The notes: a model not told the origin generated them from the letters alone. Positions 1 to 9,980 are shown, numbered from the stretch's first letter. The stretch: DNA of 64,000 bases from Brucella pituitosa (GCF_003049685.1 NZ_PYSY02000001.1:868001-932000), one strand, 5' to 3'. Numbers and translations are program-made.

Positions 1-1420
1 CGGACCAACCGTTTATGATTTCGCCCATATCGGCAATGCACGCCCAGTCATCGTCTTCGATGTGCTGTTTCGTTTGCTGCGTCATGTCTATGGCGCGGAG
101 AAGGTCACCTATGCGCGCAACATCACGGACGTTGACGATAAGATCAATGCACGTGCCGCCAGCGAATATCCTGATCTTCCACTCAATGAAGCAATCCGCC
201 GGGTGACGGAGGGTACAAACAACCAGTTTCAGGCAGATATCAAGGCGCTGGCAAATCTCGAACCGTCCAGTCAGCCGCGTGCGACTGAGCATCTCGATGA
301 CATGCGCGATATCATTGAAAAGCTGGTTGAGCGCGGTGTCGCCTATGTTGCCGATGAGCATGTGTTGTTCTCGCCGTCTTCGATGAATACGCTGGGTGGC
401 GCACGGTATGGTGCGCTCTCGCACCGTCCTTTTGATGAAATGTTGGCTGGCGCTCGCGTTGATGTCGCATCCTACAAGCGCGACGAGATGGATTTCGTAC
501 TCTGGAAGCCATCGCGCAATGGTGAACCCGGCTGGCCATCGCCTGCGGGCATTCAAACGCTTGGCCGTCCCGGCTGGCATATTGAATGCTCTGCCATGTC
601 CATGGCCAAGTTGCTATCACCTTTTGGTGGCGGTCTGAAGTGCGACGATCCTTATAAGAACCAGTTCGACATTCATGGCGGCGGCATCGATCTTGTATTT
701 CCGCATCATGAAAATGAGCTTGCACAATCATGCTGCGCGTTTGGCACCGAGCGGATGGCCAGCATCTGGATGCATAATGGCTTCCTGCAGGTCGAAGGGC
801 AGAAGATGTCGAAATCGCTCGGCAATTTCATCACCATTCGCGACGTGCTGAATGATGGTCTGCCGCAGCTTGGCGCATGGGATGACAAGGGTGCGCACGA
901 TCGCTGGGTTGGTCTGGCTGCGCGTCTTTCGATGCTGCAAACGCATTATCGTGAACCGATCAACTGGACGGCACAGCGCTTGGCAGAATCCGCCGAAGAG
1001 CTGCATCGCTGGTATGGTTTACTGCGTGATGCCGGTTTTGCTGCTCCGTCTGCGCTTTCGGTCGTTGGAGAGGTGGCGGAAGCTCTGTCAGACGATCTGA
1101 ACACTTGGACGGCAATCACGGCGCTGCGCAAAGCATTCAAAGCCAAGGATGTTGCAGCATTAGGCGAAGGCATGGTGCTGTTGGGCTTGCTCGATCCTTA
1201 TTTTGTGACGGCGCAGGACGTTCCGGTCTTTGCAAAGGCCGATGTCGATACGGCTGCAATTGAAACATTGATTGCCGAGCGTCTGCGTGTGATCGCCGAC
1301 AAGAACTGGGCCGAAGCTGATCGCATCCGTGATGACCTGCTGGCACAGGGCGTGCAGTTGAAGGATGGCAAGGACCCTGCGACCGGCGAACGTGTCACGA
1401 CGTGGGATGTGGTAAGCTAG
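1..1420 (+). CDS. cysS: Cysteinyl-tRNA synthetase, 5' end outside the window
   Basis: Class I aminoacyl-tRNA synthetase that charges tRNA-Cys in the cytoplasm. The reading frame is open from base 2 and begins inside the conserved GPTVYD segment, so roughly the first 25-30 residues lie upstream of the window. The HIGN form of the HIGH motif follows a few residues later. The [10 protein letters not shown] segment and the FPHHENE segment carry the Cys and His residues that bind the active-site zinc in this family, and KMSKS is present in [10 protein letters not shown]. The C-terminal third looks like the normal DALR-type and anticodon-binding region, and the visible part (about 472 residues) fits a full-length family member. 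The stop TAG is followed 8 bases later by a 103-bp palindromic repeat. Identification is secure. Confidence 0.97.
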   Translation, partial: GPTVYDFAHIGNARPVIVFDVLFRLLRHVYGAEKVTYARNITDVDDKINARAASEYPDLPLNEAIRRVTEGTNNQFQADIKALANLEPSSQPRATEHLDDMRDIIEKLVERGVAYVADEHVLFSPSSMNTLGGARYGALSHRPFDEMLAGARVDVASYKRDEMDFVLWKPSRNGEPGWPSPAGIQTLGRPGWHIECSAMSMAKLLSPFGGGLKCDDPYKNQFDIHGGGIDLVFPHHENELAQSCCAFGTERMASIWMHNGFLQVEGQKMSKSLGNFITIRDVLNDGLPQLGAWDDKGAHDRWVGLAARLSMLQTHYREPINWTAQRLAESAEELHRWYGLLRDAGFAAPSALSVVGEVAEALSDDLNTWTAITALRKAFKAKDVAALGEGMVLLGLLDPYFVTAQDVPVFAKADVDTAAIETLIAERLRVIADKNWAEADRIRDDLLAQGVQLKDGKDPATGERVTTWDVVS

Positions 1421-1428
1421 TGCCTTTT

Positions 1429-1531
1429 AGAGCGCATCCCGAAAAGTGTGAAACGGTTTTCGGACAAAGATGCGCGTTAAAACAACTATTTAGAGCGCCG
1501 ATCTGATCCAATCAGATCGAAACGCGCTCTA
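1429..1531. repeat. 103-bp palindromic repeat, copy 1
   Basis: Element beginning AGAGCGCATCCCGAAAAGTG and ending with the inverted tail GATCGAAACGCGCTCTA. It contains two nested dyads: CCGAAAAGTGTGAAACGG-TTTTCGG, and CGATCTGATCCAATCAGATCG. Near-identical full-length copies occur at 17887-17989 and, inverted, at 62541-62642, with degenerate or half copies at 8701, 33671, 41965 and 44241. Length and structure resemble the Bru-RS elements reported from Brucella. That name is from memory and was not checked by alignment. Confidence 0.85.
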
Positions 1532-1548
1532 ATTGGAGGGAGGATGCC

Positions 1549-2019
1549 ATGACGCTTGATAACAAGCCGCTTTATAGCGGGGGATGCCAGTGTGGCGCGG
1601 TGCGCTTTCGTGTGGAAGGTGCGCTCGGTTCCGCTTCGATCTGTCATTGCCGCATGTGCCAGAAGGCATTTGGCAATTTCTATGCACCGCTGGTCTCGGT
1701 GGGGGAAGCGAACCTCACATGGACCCGCGATGAGCCAAAGCGCTTCCAGTCATCCAATCACGTCAAGCGTGGGTTCTGTCCCCAGTGCGGAACCCCGCTC
1801 ACCTATGAAGCGCCGGATGGTATTGCCCTTTCTATCGGTGCTTTCGATGCACCGGAGGAGATCGAGCCGACCGTTCAATGGGGCGTCGAGGTCAAGCTGC
1901 CTTATGTCGATAGCCTCGCAGAACTACCCGGTTACGAAACGGAGCGCGATCCGGAAAGTATCGAGTTTGTGAGAACGATGGTGTCTTACCAGCACCCCGA
2001 CCACGACACTGAAAACTGA
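1549..2019 (+). CDS. GFA (glutathione-dependent formaldehyde-activating-like) domain protein
   Basis: Small 156-residue cytoplasmic protein of the GFA/CENP-V zinc-binding fold. Zinc-ligand cysteines are visible in GGCQCGAVRF (residues about 11-20), CHCRMCQKAFG (about 33-43) and CPQCGTPL (about 78-85), the usual spacing for this fold. Family members are often annotated as formaldehyde-activating enzymes, but most have no proven substrate, so no reaction is claimed. A strong ribosome site, GGAGGGAGGATGCC, precedes the ATG. It lies between cysS and cimA on the same strand but is separated from cysS by the palindromic repeat. Confidence 0.9.
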   Translation: MTLDNKPLYSGGCQCGAVRFRVEGALGSASICHCRMCQKAFGNFYAPLVSVGEANLTWTRDEPKRFQSSNHVKRGFCPQCGTPLTYEAPDGIALSIGAFDAPEEIEPTVQWGVEVKLPYVDSLAELPGYETERDPESIEFVRTMVSYQHPDHDTEN

Positions 2020-2066
2020 TTAATTCAACAGACCATACGACTTATACCCACCGACAGGCAGGCAAA

Positions 2067-2216
2067 ATGGCACGCGAACGCATCTATATCTACGACACAA
2101 CTTTGCGGGATGGGCAGCAGACGCATACCGCCCGCCCGCAGCCGCGTAGCGTGCGAGGACGGGCAAAGCTGAAAACGGGAGTTGGTTGTCCGGTCTCGAT
2201 GGCGGGGGATGAGTGA
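2067..2216 (+). pseudogene. Duplicated 5' end of cimA (49-codon remnant)
   Basis: An open frame starting at ATG 2067 reads MARERIYIYDTTLRDGQQT, then runs into unrelated sequence and stops at TGA 2214-2216. Its first 19 codons match the start of the intact cimA downstream, including the DTTLRDGQQ catalytic motif. A 35-base block is identical, while the five codons after it (D, G, Q, Q, T) all differ from the downstream copy only at the third base. The remaining ~30 codons (HTARPQPRS onward) resemble no part of cimA. The stop overlaps the ATG of cimA at 2216, so translation of the remnant could couple to cimA. It looks like the remains of an older cimA start left by recombination or insertion. 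Confidence 0.75.
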
Positions 2217-3829
2217 TGACACGTGAACGCATCTATATCTACGACACAACTTTGCGGGACGGACAACAAACTCCCGGCGTTGATTTCTCTGTCGAAGACA
2301 AAAAAGCGATTGTCATTCTGCTCGAAGAACTGGGCGTCGATTATGTCGAGGGTGGGTATCCCGGGGCAAACCCGACCGATACTGCTTTCTTCAAGAAGCG
2401 TCAGACTTCCCGCGCCAAGTTTGCGGCTTTTGGTATGACCAAGCGTGCTGGCGTTTCTGCCTCAAACGACCCGGGACTGACGGCGCTTTTGCAGGCTTCA
2501 AGTGATGCGGTCTGTTTCGTTGCCAAAAGCTGGGACTATCATGTGCGGATCGCGCTCGGTTGTACCAACGAGGAAAATCTGGAATCGATTACAGCCTCGG
2601 TCACGGCTGTTCGCATGGCGGGGCGTGAAGCTCTCGTCGATTGCGAGCATTTCTTCGACGGCTACAAGGCCAATCCTGAATATGCGTTGGCCTGTGCCAA
2701 AGCAGCCTATGAAGCCGGTGCGCGCTGGGTGGTTCTTTGCGACACCAATGGTGGCACGCAGCCATCGGAAGTAGCAGAGATTGTCGCTGCGGTTAAAGCT
2801 GTCGTTCCAGGCGAAAGCCTTGGCATTCATGCCCACAATGACACCGAACAGGCAGTTGCTGTCTCTCTCGCCGCAATCGATGCCGGTGTGCGACATGTGC
2901 AGGGAACACTCAACGGTATCGGCGAGCGCTGCGGCAATGCCAATCTTGTCTCGCTGATTCCGACGCTGGCGCTGAAGCCCTATTGGTCGGAACGGTTTGA
3001 GCTGGGCGTCAAGCCGGATGCCTTGAAGGCCATTACGCGCATTTCGCGTGCCTTTGATGATATTTTGAACCGCGCGCCGACTGAACAGGCTCCTTATACG
3101 GGAACATCTGCCTTTGCCACCAAAGCTGGCATTCACGCTTCTGCGTTGCTTAAAGACCCGCAGACCTATGAACATGTTCCGCCTGAAACCGTTGGGAACC
3201 GCCGCCGCGTCATGGTGTCTGATCAGGGCGGCAAGTCGAATTTCATTGCGGAACTGGAGCGTCGTGGCATCCGCGTCGCCAAGGATGATGTGCGGCTTGA
3301 TACGTTGATCGCGCTGGTCAAGGAGCGTGAAGCGGAAGGCTATGCCTATGAAGGCGCCGATGCGAGCTTCGAGCTTCTGGCGCGCAGCATGCTCAACCCG
3401 CAACCGCAATTCTTCAAGGTCGATTCTTTCCGTTGTCTCGTGGAGCGACGTTTTGATGCCAATGGCATGTTGAAAACCGTGTCGGAAGCCGTGGTGAAGG
3501 TCGAAGTCGACGGTGAAATGCATATGTCGGTTGCCGAAGGCCATGGTCCCGTCAATGCACTCGATATTGCACTGCGCAAAGACTTAGGTCGCTATCAGGA
3601 TGAGATCGAAGACCTTGAACTGGTCGATTTCAAGGTGCGTATCCTCAATGGCGGTACGGCGGCTATCACCCGCGTTCTGATCGAGTCCGGTGACGCAACA
3701 GGTGCTCGCTGGCGCACTGTTGGCGTTTCCGACAACATCATTGATGCTTCATTTCAGGCATTGATGGATTCGGTCAATTATAAGCTGATGAAGAACCGTT
3801 CCCTCGCCGGTCTGGTGGCGGCTGAATAA
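2216..3829 (+). CDS. cimA: (R)-citramalate synthase
   Basis: About 537 residues, of the isopropylmalate/homocitrate synthase family. Citramalate synthase condenses acetyl-CoA with pyruvate in the threonine-independent route to 2-ketobutyrate for isoleucine. Visible motifs are DTTLRDGQQTPG at residues 10-21, the metal-binding HAHND (in GIHAHNDTEQ), and GTLNGIGERCGNAN. The last ~120 residues look like the LeuA-type regulatory dimerisation domain. The full length and two-domain form fit CimA better than 2-isopropylmalate synthase. ATG 2216 is preferred over the adjacent GTG 2213, with GGGGGATGAG just upstream. A divergent duplicate of the gene start lies immediately upstream at 2067. Confidence 0.9.
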   Translation: MTRERIYIYDTTLRDGQQTPGVDFSVEDKKAIVILLEELGVDYVEGGYPGANPTDTAFFKKRQTSRAKFAAFGMTKRAGVSASNDPGLTALLQASSDAVCFVAKSWDYHVRIALGCTNEENLESITASVTAVRMAGREALVDCEHFFDGYKANPEYALACAKAAYEAGARWVVLCDTNGGTQPSEVAEIVAAVKAVVPGESLGIHAHNDTEQAVAVSLAAIDAGVRHVQGTLNGIGERCGNANLVSLIPTLALKPYWSERFELGVKPDALKAITRISRAFDDILNRAPTEQAPYTGTSAFATKAGIHASALLKDPQTYEHVPPETVGNRRRVMVSDQGGKSNFIAELERRGIRVAKDDVRLDTLIALVKEREAEGYAYEGADASFELLARSMLNPQPQFFKVDSFRCLVERRFDANGMLKTVSEAVVKVEVDGEMHMSVAEGHGPVNALDIALRKDLGRYQDEIEDLELVDFKVRILNGGTAAITRVLIESGDATGARWRTVGVSDNIIDASFQALMDSVNYKLMKNRSLAGLVAAE

Positions 3830-3965
3830 GCCGCTCCTTTCACGAAGATTGATGCTTTGATCAGTTTAATTGAATAGATTTTATGGATTGATCGGCGCAT
3901 AGCAATCTGACCAGCTTGAAATAGCCCGTTGCTTTTTCGAGTCTATATTCAATGCGGAGATGGAA

Positions 3966-4886
3966 ATGACCGAGCAAACCTTATCCGGAGGCCAGCTTTC
4001 AGATGGAAGCCGTGGCTTCATGATGGCTATGGGGGCTTATGGTCTTTGGGCTATTTTGCCGTTCTATCTCAAGGCTTTGTCGCATCTTCCCGCTCTTGAA
4101 ATCGTCGCACATCGTGTGATTTGGTCTGTGCCGGTTGCTATAATCTTACTTATCTTTATCGGGCAGTTCAGGACCATTCTTGATGCTCTGCGCAATCCGC
4201 GTATGCTGGCAATGGCGGCGCTCACCGCGGCACTGATTACTATCAACTGGTCGGTTTACGTCTGGGCGGTTGCTCATGATCAGATTATTGGCGCAGCACT
4301 CGGATATTACATCAACCCGCTGTTTAATGTGGTGCTTGGTGGTCTGTTTCTCGGCGAACGCCTGACGAAGGTGCAGTACGTTGCCGTCGGCTTTGCTTTC
4401 ACTGCAGTTTTGGTTCTTACCTTCAATGCTGGTGGCCTTCCATGGGTTTCGCTGGTCCTGCCGGTAACATTTGGCCTCTACGGTTTCTTCCGCAAATCAT
4501 TGCCAATGCAGCCTTTGCAGGGCTTCACGCTGGAAGTGGTCATTCTGTCAGTACCGGCGCTGGGCTATGTTCTGTGGCTGATGTCCAATGGTCAGGACCA
4601 TTTCTTCTCGGGCACGATCTCGAACGTTTCGCTGCTTCTGCTGGCAGGGCCGTTCACTGCAATTCCGCTGATCCTCTATGCAGGCGGTGCCAAGCTTCTG
4701 CGTTACACGACGCTTGGTCTGATGCAGTATCTCACGCCGACACTGCTGTTCATCTTCGCGATTTTCATTTTTCATGAGCCTTTCTCCAATGCGCAGCTGG
4801 TGGCTTTTGTGCTGATCTGGACCGGCCTGATCATTTACACTTGGTCGTCTTTGTCGGCGCATCGCAAGGCACGCGCCAGCGCTTGA
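3966..4886 (+). CDS. rarD: RarD-type EamA/DMT family permease
   Basis: Integral inner-membrane protein of about 306 residues with about ten hydrophobic segments, typical of the drug/metabolite transporter superfamily. The opening MMAMGAYGLWAILPFYLKAL and the internal INWSVYVWAV segment are characteristic of RarD. RarD was named for a link to chloramphenicol sensitivity in other bacteria, and its substrate is not known. The start at 3966 is chosen because GCGGAG at 3954-3959 is well spaced from it, whereas it abuts the alternative ATG at 3960. A 130-bp gap separates it from cimA and it appears to be monocistronic. Confidence 0.88.
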   Translation: MTEQTLSGGQLSDGSRGFMMAMGAYGLWAILPFYLKALSHLPALEIVAHRVIWSVPVAIILLIFIGQFRTILDALRNPRMLAMAALTAALITINWSVYVWAVAHDQIIGAALGYYINPLFNVVLGGLFLGERLTKVQYVAVGFAFTAVLVLTFNAGGLPWVSLVLPVTFGLYGFFRKSLPMQPLQGFTLEVVILSVPALGYVLWLMSNGQDHFFSGTISNVSLLLLAGPFTAIPLILYAGGAKLLRYTTLGLMQYLTPTLLFIFAIFIFHEPFSNAQLVAFVLIWTGLIIYTWSSLSAHRKARASA

Positions 4887-5011
4887 TAAATTTAACTTGA
4901 GCGTTTGTGCTTTATCTCCGGTGGATTAAGGTCACCGGAGCCTTAATTTGGCCGCGCTCTGGCCTTCTGGTCCGTTTGTTATTTCAGATGGAATTTGGAG
5001 CCATTCGCTGC

Positions 5012-6775
5012 ATGCTGTTTCGCACCGCCCGCAGAGATAAGCAGATTCATGTGGTTGTATCCCCAGATCTTGCGATCCGGTCAGATGCTTCCCATGATGC
5101 TCTGTCGGCTATGCATGCGAGGCTTGCGCCACTTTCGCAGCGTGCCCTTAAACCCTTGGAACGCATTCGCTTTTCATTTCACACGCATAAACGCGCCTGT
5201 ATAGCGCTTGCCTCTGCGACGCTGTTGGCAGGTGGGGCGATGGCGCTCGTGACTGGCGGTTTGGTGCGTCATGGACATGCTTCACAACCTGTGCTGGTTG
5301 ATCCCGCTACACTTGTCCATAATCACGCTGCAATGAAGGAAGCCCGCTTGCTTCCGCAGAATGATGTCGACAAGAGCCGCCGGATTGCTAAACGCATCGA
5401 TATTGCAGAAGGCACCGACGACGGCGAAGCGACGCTCTTTACCTATCAGCATGTGATTCTTGATTTGGCAAACGAAAGAGGGTCACAAGCCCTGATCGGT
5501 CATGATTCCTCGCCAGATCAGCATCGAGGGGGCAACGGCTTTAATCATGATACGGAAATATCTGCACTCGCCAATCAGAAAGGCGTACCGCTGAATGTGA
5601 GCTTCGCAAGGCCTGCCAGCACGGCTCACCAGACAGTGCATGAAATTGTCCTCGCCCCACAGTCGCGTGAGAAGGTGGGCGTACTTATGCAGGCAGCGGA
5701 CGTTGCGGCCGAAGACGCCGCAAATCTCGAACAGGCGCTCGGACGCAAGAACTTGGTTCCTGGTGATAATCTTATTCTGCTTCTGGATCAGTCACCCAAC
5801 AAACCCGCTCATATAACTATGGCGCGCTTCCGGCATGGTAGTGCATCCGATTCTGTTTATGGACGAACAGACGATGGTGTTTTTCGCGCCAATGATAATC
5901 AGCGGCTTTTCGCACGGCTTTCTCATGATGCCATGCTCTCGGCATCGCGTCAGCCTTCCAAAATTCGGACGGATGGTTCTGTTCAGTCCCGATTGATTGC
6001 AGCAGGGGCTCCACGCACTGTTGCAGACGATGTGAAGAAGCTTGCTTCTGAGAACAATGTATCTCTCCAGAGGGGCGCCAACGGGGTTGATAAAATCGAT
6101 CTTTTGTTCCGTGAAAGCGTGGATACTGATCCGGAACTGGTTTTCGTCGAATTCACGTCGAACGGTGAGAGTAAGCGTCTGTACAGACATGAGGTTGAAG
6201 GAAACGCGGATTACTTCAACGAGGACGGCTCCTCGATGACCAAGTATCTCATGCACAAGCCATTGCCGAATGGTCGCCTGAATGATGGCTTCGGTTGGCG
6301 TGTTCACCCGGTTCTGCATGTGCGCAAGCATCATAACGGTGTTGATTACGACGCTCCGATCGGTTCTCCGATCGTCGCAGCGGGCGACGGAACTGTGGAA
6401 CTGATTTCATCGCAAAAGGGCTATGGCAAGTATGTTCGCATCCGCCACCAAGGCGGCTATAGCACCACCTATGCTCACCTGTCCGCTGAGGCTAAAGGCC
6501 TGAAAGTCGGACAGCATGTGAAGCAGGGGGAGGTGATCGCCTATGTCGGATCAACTGGTTATTCGACCGGCCCACACCTCTACTACGAACTGAAAGTCGG
6601 CGATCACTATGTCGATCCGCTCAAAGCGCAGCTCAATGCGGGCGAAAAGCTGACCGGTTCATCCATGTCCAGTTTCCGTTCGGAAATCGATCACGTGGAC
6701 AAGGTTTTCAAACAGATGAACCTGACGCCGATGACAGCTGCGCCCAACACCAGTTTTGATCACACTGGGCGATAA
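5012..6775 (+). CDS. M23/LytM-domain envelope protein, possibly catalytically impaired
   Basis: About 587 residues from ATG 5012 (ATG 4988 is an alternative). A cytoplasmic tail of ~60 residues is followed by one membrane segment ([20 protein letters not shown]) and a long periplasmic part, ending in a LytM/M23 domain at about residues 420-545. The zinc motif HNGVD (H441, D445) and the YAHL histidine (H489) are intact. The final HxH motif, normally PHLHYE or PHLHFE, reads PHLYYE (H522, Y524), so the residue expected to be the third zinc ligand is Tyr. Active members cut peptidoglycan cross-links, while degenerate ones (EnvC, NlpD) activate amidases. Either role would be in the cell wall. The 3' end overlaps the convergent rsmA by 16 bp. 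Confidence 0.85.
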   Translation: MLFRTARRDKQIHVVVSPDLAIRSDASHDALSAMHARLAPLSQRALKPLERIRFSFHTHKRACIALASATLLAGGAMALVTGGLVRHGHASQPVLVDPATLVHNHAAMKEARLLPQNDVDKSRRIAKRIDIAEGTDDGEATLFTYQHVILDLANERGSQALIGHDSSPDQHRGGNGFNHDTEISALANQKGVPLNVSFARPASTAHQTVHEIVLAPQSREKVGVLMQAADVAAEDAANLEQALGRKNLVPGDNLILLLDQSPNKPAHITMARFRHGSASDSVYGRTDDGVFRANDNQRLFARLSHDAMLSASRQPSKIRTDGSVQSRLIAAGAPRTVADDVKKLASENNVSLQRGANGVDKIDLLFRESVDTDPELVFVEFTSNGESKRLYRHEVEGNADYFNEDGSSMTKYLMHKPLPNGRLNDGFGWRVHPVLHVRKHHNGVDYDAPIGSPIVAAGDGTVELISSQKGYGKYVRIRHQGGYSTTYAHLSAEAKGLKVGQHVKQGEVIAYVGSTGYSTGPHLYYELKVGDHYVDPLKAQLNAGEKLTGSSMSSFRSEIDHVDKVFKQMNLTPMTAAPNTSFDHTGR

Positions 6776-7593
6776 GCATTCGCGAGCGCGACGAATTCTT
6801 CGACGCTCAGGGTCTCGGCACGACGCGTGCCGTCGATACCTGTCTTTTCCAGCAACGCGGCACCACCAACGGGCTTCAGGCTCTGACGCAGCATTTTGCG
6901 GCGCTGTCCAAAGGCCGCCTGCGTGATCTGCCCCAATGCATCGGCACAACACGGAAGCGGCTCTTCGCGCGGTGTAATATGCACCACCGACGACATCACC
7001 TTGGGTGGTGGTGTAAACGCCTGGGGAGGCACGTCAAAAGCAATTTTCGAATGTGCTCGCCAGCCTGCCAGAACGCCAAGGCGGCCATAATGGTCGCTAT
7101 CGGGAGCGGCTACAATACGCTCGGCGACTTCCCTCTGGAACATCAGCGTCATCGATGAATAAAAGGGTGGCCATGGCTCGGTCAGGAGCCAGTTTAGCAG
7201 CAATTGCGTGCCGACATTGTAAGGCAAGTTGGCAACGATGCGGGGCTTCGGGCCATCGGGAAACAGCGCTTTGAAATCTTGTTCCAACGCATCGCCGGAA
7301 ATGATGCGCAATCGACCCGGATAATGGGCTTCGATTTCTGCCAGCGCATCAAGGCAGCGTTCATCGCGTTCGATCGCAGTCACATAAGCGCCTTGGGCGA
7401 GAAGGGCGCGCGTAAGCCCGCCAGGGCCGGGGCCGACTTCAATAACCGGTTGATCCTGCAGATTGCCTGCCTGTCGTGCAATCTTCGATGTCAGATTGAG
7501 GTCAAAGAGGAAGTTTTGCCCAAGCGATTTTTTCGGCATCAGATCGTGCCGTTCAATCACCTCACGTAGCGGCGGAAGATTGTCGATGCTCAT
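6760..7593 (-). CDS. rsmA: 16S rRNA dimethyladenosine transferase
   Basis: 277 residues. RsmA (KsgA) dimethylates two adjacent adenosines near the 3' end of 16S rRNA during 30S maturation. Visible are KKSLGQNFL at the N-terminus, the SAM-binding [10 protein letters not shown], and the catalytic NLPYNVGT motif of adenine N6-methyltransferases. The ATG overlaps the stop of pdxA by 4 bp (ATGA), indicating translational coupling at the end of the lptF-to-rsmA cluster. Its 3' end overlaps the convergent M23 gene. Confidence 0.97.
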   Translation of the reverse strand: MSIDNLPPLREVIERHDLMPKKSLGQNFLFDLNLTSKIARQAGNLQDQPVIEVGPGPGGLTRALLAQGAYVTAIERDERCLDALAEIEAHYPGRLRIISGDALEQDFKALFPDGPKPRIVANLPYNVGTQLLLNWLLTEPWPPFYSSMTLMFQREVAERIVAAPDSDHYGRLGVLAGWRAHSKIAFDVPPQAFTPPPKVMSSVVHITPREEPLPCCADALGQITQAAFGQRRKMLRQSLKPVGGAALLEKTGIDGTRRAETLSVEEFVALANAYRPV

Positions 7594-8621
7594 GATTTCC
7601 GCCTTGCTTCGTTTTCTGCGAGTTCCTGCGCCAGTCTTATGGAGGCGATGAGGCTATCTGGCCGGGCAATGCCTTTTCCGGCGATGTCGAAGGCCGTGCC
7701 ATGATCCGGTGATGTTCGGATAAAGGGGAGGCCCAGCGTGACGTTGACTGTCTCGTCAAAGGCGAGGGCCTTGGCCGGGATAAGTGCCTGATCGTGATAC
7801 ATGCAGATAGCGACGTCATAAGTTGCACGTGCGGGTGCATGAAACATCGTGTCCGCAGGCAGTGGGCCCCAGGCATTGATACCTTCGCGCTGCAATTCTT
7901 CGACTGCAGGCCGAATAATCGCGTCATCCTCCTTGCCAAGCGCACCGCCTTCACCCGCATGCGGGTTGAGACCGGAAATTGCTAGGCGTGGTGCGGCGAT
8001 ACCGAAACGGTCTGTAAGTTCCTGCGCAGTGATATGCGCCACTTCCAGAACGTCATCCTTGGTCAATACACGCGGTACTTCAGCGAGCGGGATGTGGATC
8101 GTGACCGGAACCGCACGCAATTCCGGGCCAGCAAGCATCATGACCGGAATGACTGTGCGCCCGATATGCTGGCTTGCGAGTTCTGCGAGAAACTCGGTAT
8201 GGCCGGGATGCTTGAAGCCAGCATCATAGAGCGGTTTCTTTGCAATTGGGCAGGTGACGACAGCCGATGTCTCACCACGTAATGTCAGGGCCACCGCCCG
8301 TTCAATAGCTTCAATGACCCCGGCTGCATTTTCTGGAAGAGGCGTGCCGGGGCTTTCCTTATGCGCATTGACGAGCGGCAAAACAGGAAGTTTCTCGCTG
8401 AAAATATCAACAGCCTCTGCCGGTGACTCTATTGCCGCAATCGGCAGGTCCAAACCAAGATGCTGCGCGCGGGCAGCCAGCTGCTTTGGATCGGCAATCA
8501 ACAGGAAGGGGGGCAGAGAAAGCTCTGCGCGTCTTAGCCAGGTGCTAAGAGCAACATCAGCTCCAACGCCAGAGGGATCGCCAATACTGACGGCGAGCGG
8601 AGGAACCGGTTGATTTGGCAT
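7590..8621 (-). CDS. pdxA: 4-hydroxythreonine-4-phosphate dehydrogenase
   Basis: 343 residues. PdxA oxidises 4-phosphohydroxy-L-threonine in the DXP-dependent route to pyridoxal phosphate. The N-terminal [10 protein letters not shown], the GHTEFLA segment with a metal-ligand histidine, and [15 protein letters not shown] with MYHDQALIP are the family signatures. It sits between the SurA-like gene and rsmA, the same pairing (surA-pdxA-rsmA) as in many proteobacteria. It overlaps rsmA by 4 bp. A 136-bp spacer with a GC hairpin and a repeat fragment separates it from the SurA-like gene, so it may have some independent transcription. Confidence 0.96.
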   Translation of the reverse strand: MPNQPVPPLAVSIGDPSGVGADVALSTWLRRAELSLPPFLLIADPKQLAARAQHLGLDLPIAAIESPAEAVDIFSEKLPVLPLVNAHKESPGTPLPENAAGVIEAIERAVALTLRGETSAVVTCPIAKKPLYDAGFKHPGHTEFLAELASQHIGRTVIPVMMLAGPELRAVPVTIHIPLAEVPRVLTKDDVLEVAHITAQELTDRFGIAAPRLAISGLNPHAGEGGALGKEDDAIIRPAVEELQREGINAWGPLPADTMFHAPARATYDVAICMYHDQALIPAKALAFDETVNVTLGLPFIRTSPDHGTAFDIAGKGIARPDSLIASIRLAQELAENEARRKS

Positions 8622-8645
8622 AGCTATTTTCTCGGCTGATGAAAT

Positions 8646-8665
8646 AAGGGGGCAAAAGCCCCCCT
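8646..8665 (-). terminator. GC-rich hairpin between the SurA-like gene and pdxA
   Basis: GGGGGC-AAAA-GCCCCC stem. Read on the minus strand it is followed by TTATTT, so it resembles a weak intrinsic terminator or an mRNA processing hairpin inside the operon. A strong effect is not certain because the uridine run is short. Confidence 0.45.
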
Positions 8666-8700
8666 CAAATTATACGGTCAGATTGTTACTGCCAAGGCAT

Positions 8701-8748
8701 TAGAGCATTTTCAGCAAAACCGCTTCGCACTTTTCGGGATACGCTCCT
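8701..8748. repeat. Half copy of the palindromic repeat family
   Basis: TAGAGCATTTTCAGCAAAACCGCTTCGCACTTTTCGGGATACGCTC combines features of the 103-bp element (CACTTTTCGGGAT-CGCTC) with the shorter GCATTTTCAGCAAAA dyad family. It lies just downstream of the SurA-like stop codon. Confidence 0.6.
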
Positions 8749-8757
8749 GACGTAAGC

Positions 8758-9720
8758 TCAGCGATTGACGATCGTTGCTTTTTCGCGCAGTTCCTGAAGA
8801 TACTTCTTGCTCATTTCATCCGCCTTCTTTTCCTGTCCGGCTTCAGAATCTGTGCCTTCCATAGAGAAAACGAGCTGGGCAACGCGATCGTCTGAGACCT
8901 GACGGGTCGAGCATACCGCCAAAAATTCGACGCCCTTTTCGGTGTCATGCGGCGGTGTTGCACGGTTGGCACCAGTTGCCTTGACGTCCTTCGCCCAGTC
9001 GCCCGGAAGCTGCTGTTCGATGATACGGCCAAGGTCACGAACTGTAACGTCGATCATGCCTTTTGTCAGCTGACGGGTGGAATCACAGCTTTGGAAGCGC
9101 GAGCGCAATGCGTTTGCTTCCTGACGACGCTTTGCAAGCAGGGCAGGCGAACGCTTCGAACTAGGGACAACGAAAATCACCTGCTGAAGCTGATATTCTG
9201 TTGCGACCGGCTTCTTGCCGCCATCTTTCAGCATGCGCTGCACAGCATCCTGTTCGCTGACCATGCCGGTTGCACGGAAACGTGCGCTTACAAGGCGACC
9301 CCAGCCCATCTGGACCATGATGTATTTCTTGAAGTGATCAGGGGTAATCCCCGCCTGATTCATGACCTGATTAAGCTGCGCGACACTCATCTTGTTGCGC
9401 GTTGCAAACCCTGCATAGGCCTCGTCGACTTCCTTGTCGGAGATGTTGACGCCGCGTGTTTTCATCTCCACGCGCTTCAGCATTTCTTCGGTCAGTTCTT
9501 CACGTGCAACTTGATTGAGGTTGCCGCCCTTGCGCTGTAGCTTCAAAAAAGCCGCACGACGCTGAATATCGCCATTGGTGATCGCATTGCCGGAGACAAT
9601 GACCTTGACCTCCGTTCCGCCGGCAGCAAAAGCCGGGTTCAGGGTCGCAGCCGTTCCAAGCGCTGTCATACATACGGCAGCGCCTAGCAGGGAGGCGAAT
9701 AGAGGTCTTGCAAACATCAT
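8758..9720 (-). CDS. SurA-like periplasmic chaperone
   Basis: About 320 residues from ATG 9720, which is preceded by GGGAAAGAAAG; an upstream TTG is less likely. A signal peptide (hydrophobic stretch ending NPAFAA) directs it to the periplasm. The part after it resembles the SurA N-terminal chaperone domain (AITNGDIQRRAAFLKLQRK), followed by a weak parvulin-like region (VRDLGRIIEQQLPGDW). The position between lptD and pdxA is the classic surA position, and SurA escorts beta-barrel proteins, including LptD, to the outer membrane. Two cysteines (in SCDSTRQ and AVCSTRQ) could form a disulphide. The symbol is withheld because the isomerase domain is poorly conserved. Confidence 0.8.
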   Translation of the reverse strand: MMFARPLFASLLGAAVCMTALGTAATLNPAFAAGGTEVKVIVSGNAITNGDIQRRAAFLKLQRKGGNLNQVAREELTEEMLKRVEMKTRGVNISDKEVDEAYAGFATRNKMSVAQLNQVMNQAGITPDHFKKYIMVQMGWGRLVSARFRATGMVSEQDAVQRMLKDGGKKPVATEYQLQQVIFVVPSSKRSPALLAKRRQEANALRSRFQSCDSTRQLTKGMIDVTVRDLGRIIEQQLPGDWAKDVKATGANRATPPHDTEKGVEFLAVCSTRQVSDDRVAQLVFSMEGTDSEAGQEKKADEMSKKYLQELREKATIVNR

Positions 9721-9942
9721 CTTTCTTTCCCGATTTCTTTCAGGTCGGTGTCCAAATAACGCCTTCAAAGTGAACTGACGTATCAGAAGCCAATCATATT
9801 ATGATGCCTGTATAGAGGAGCCAAAGCGGCGAAACAATGACCCTTTAGCATTTTGCGAGGTTATGGGAGGCACTTAACTGAATAAAATCGATAAAAATCG
9901 TAACGTTATTTGAATATCAGCAGCAATGCTGATGCCTAAAAG

Positions 9943-9980
9943 GAAAGAGCGGAAACAAGATCAATTGTTTCCGCTCTTTC
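9943..9980 (-). terminator. Hairpin downstream of lptD
   Basis: A perfect 15-bp stem (GAAAGAGCGGAAACA with TGTTTCCGCTCTTTC) and an 8-base loop. On the minus strand it starts 5 bases after the lptD stop codon and is followed by CCTTTTAG. It probably ends or attenuates transcription between lptD and the SurA-like gene, or stabilises the lptD mRNA. Confidence 0.7.

Noticed and set aside
2020..2249. Open frames on the minus strand across the cimA start region
   Set aside because: They are low-complexity antisense frames of the cimA duplicate and the intergenic filler, lacking ribosome sites and recognisable domains.
2498..3544. Long 348-codon antisense frame opposite cimA
   Set aside because: It is a shadow of cimA on the other strand, with Arg/His-rich composition typical of antisense frames and no domain.
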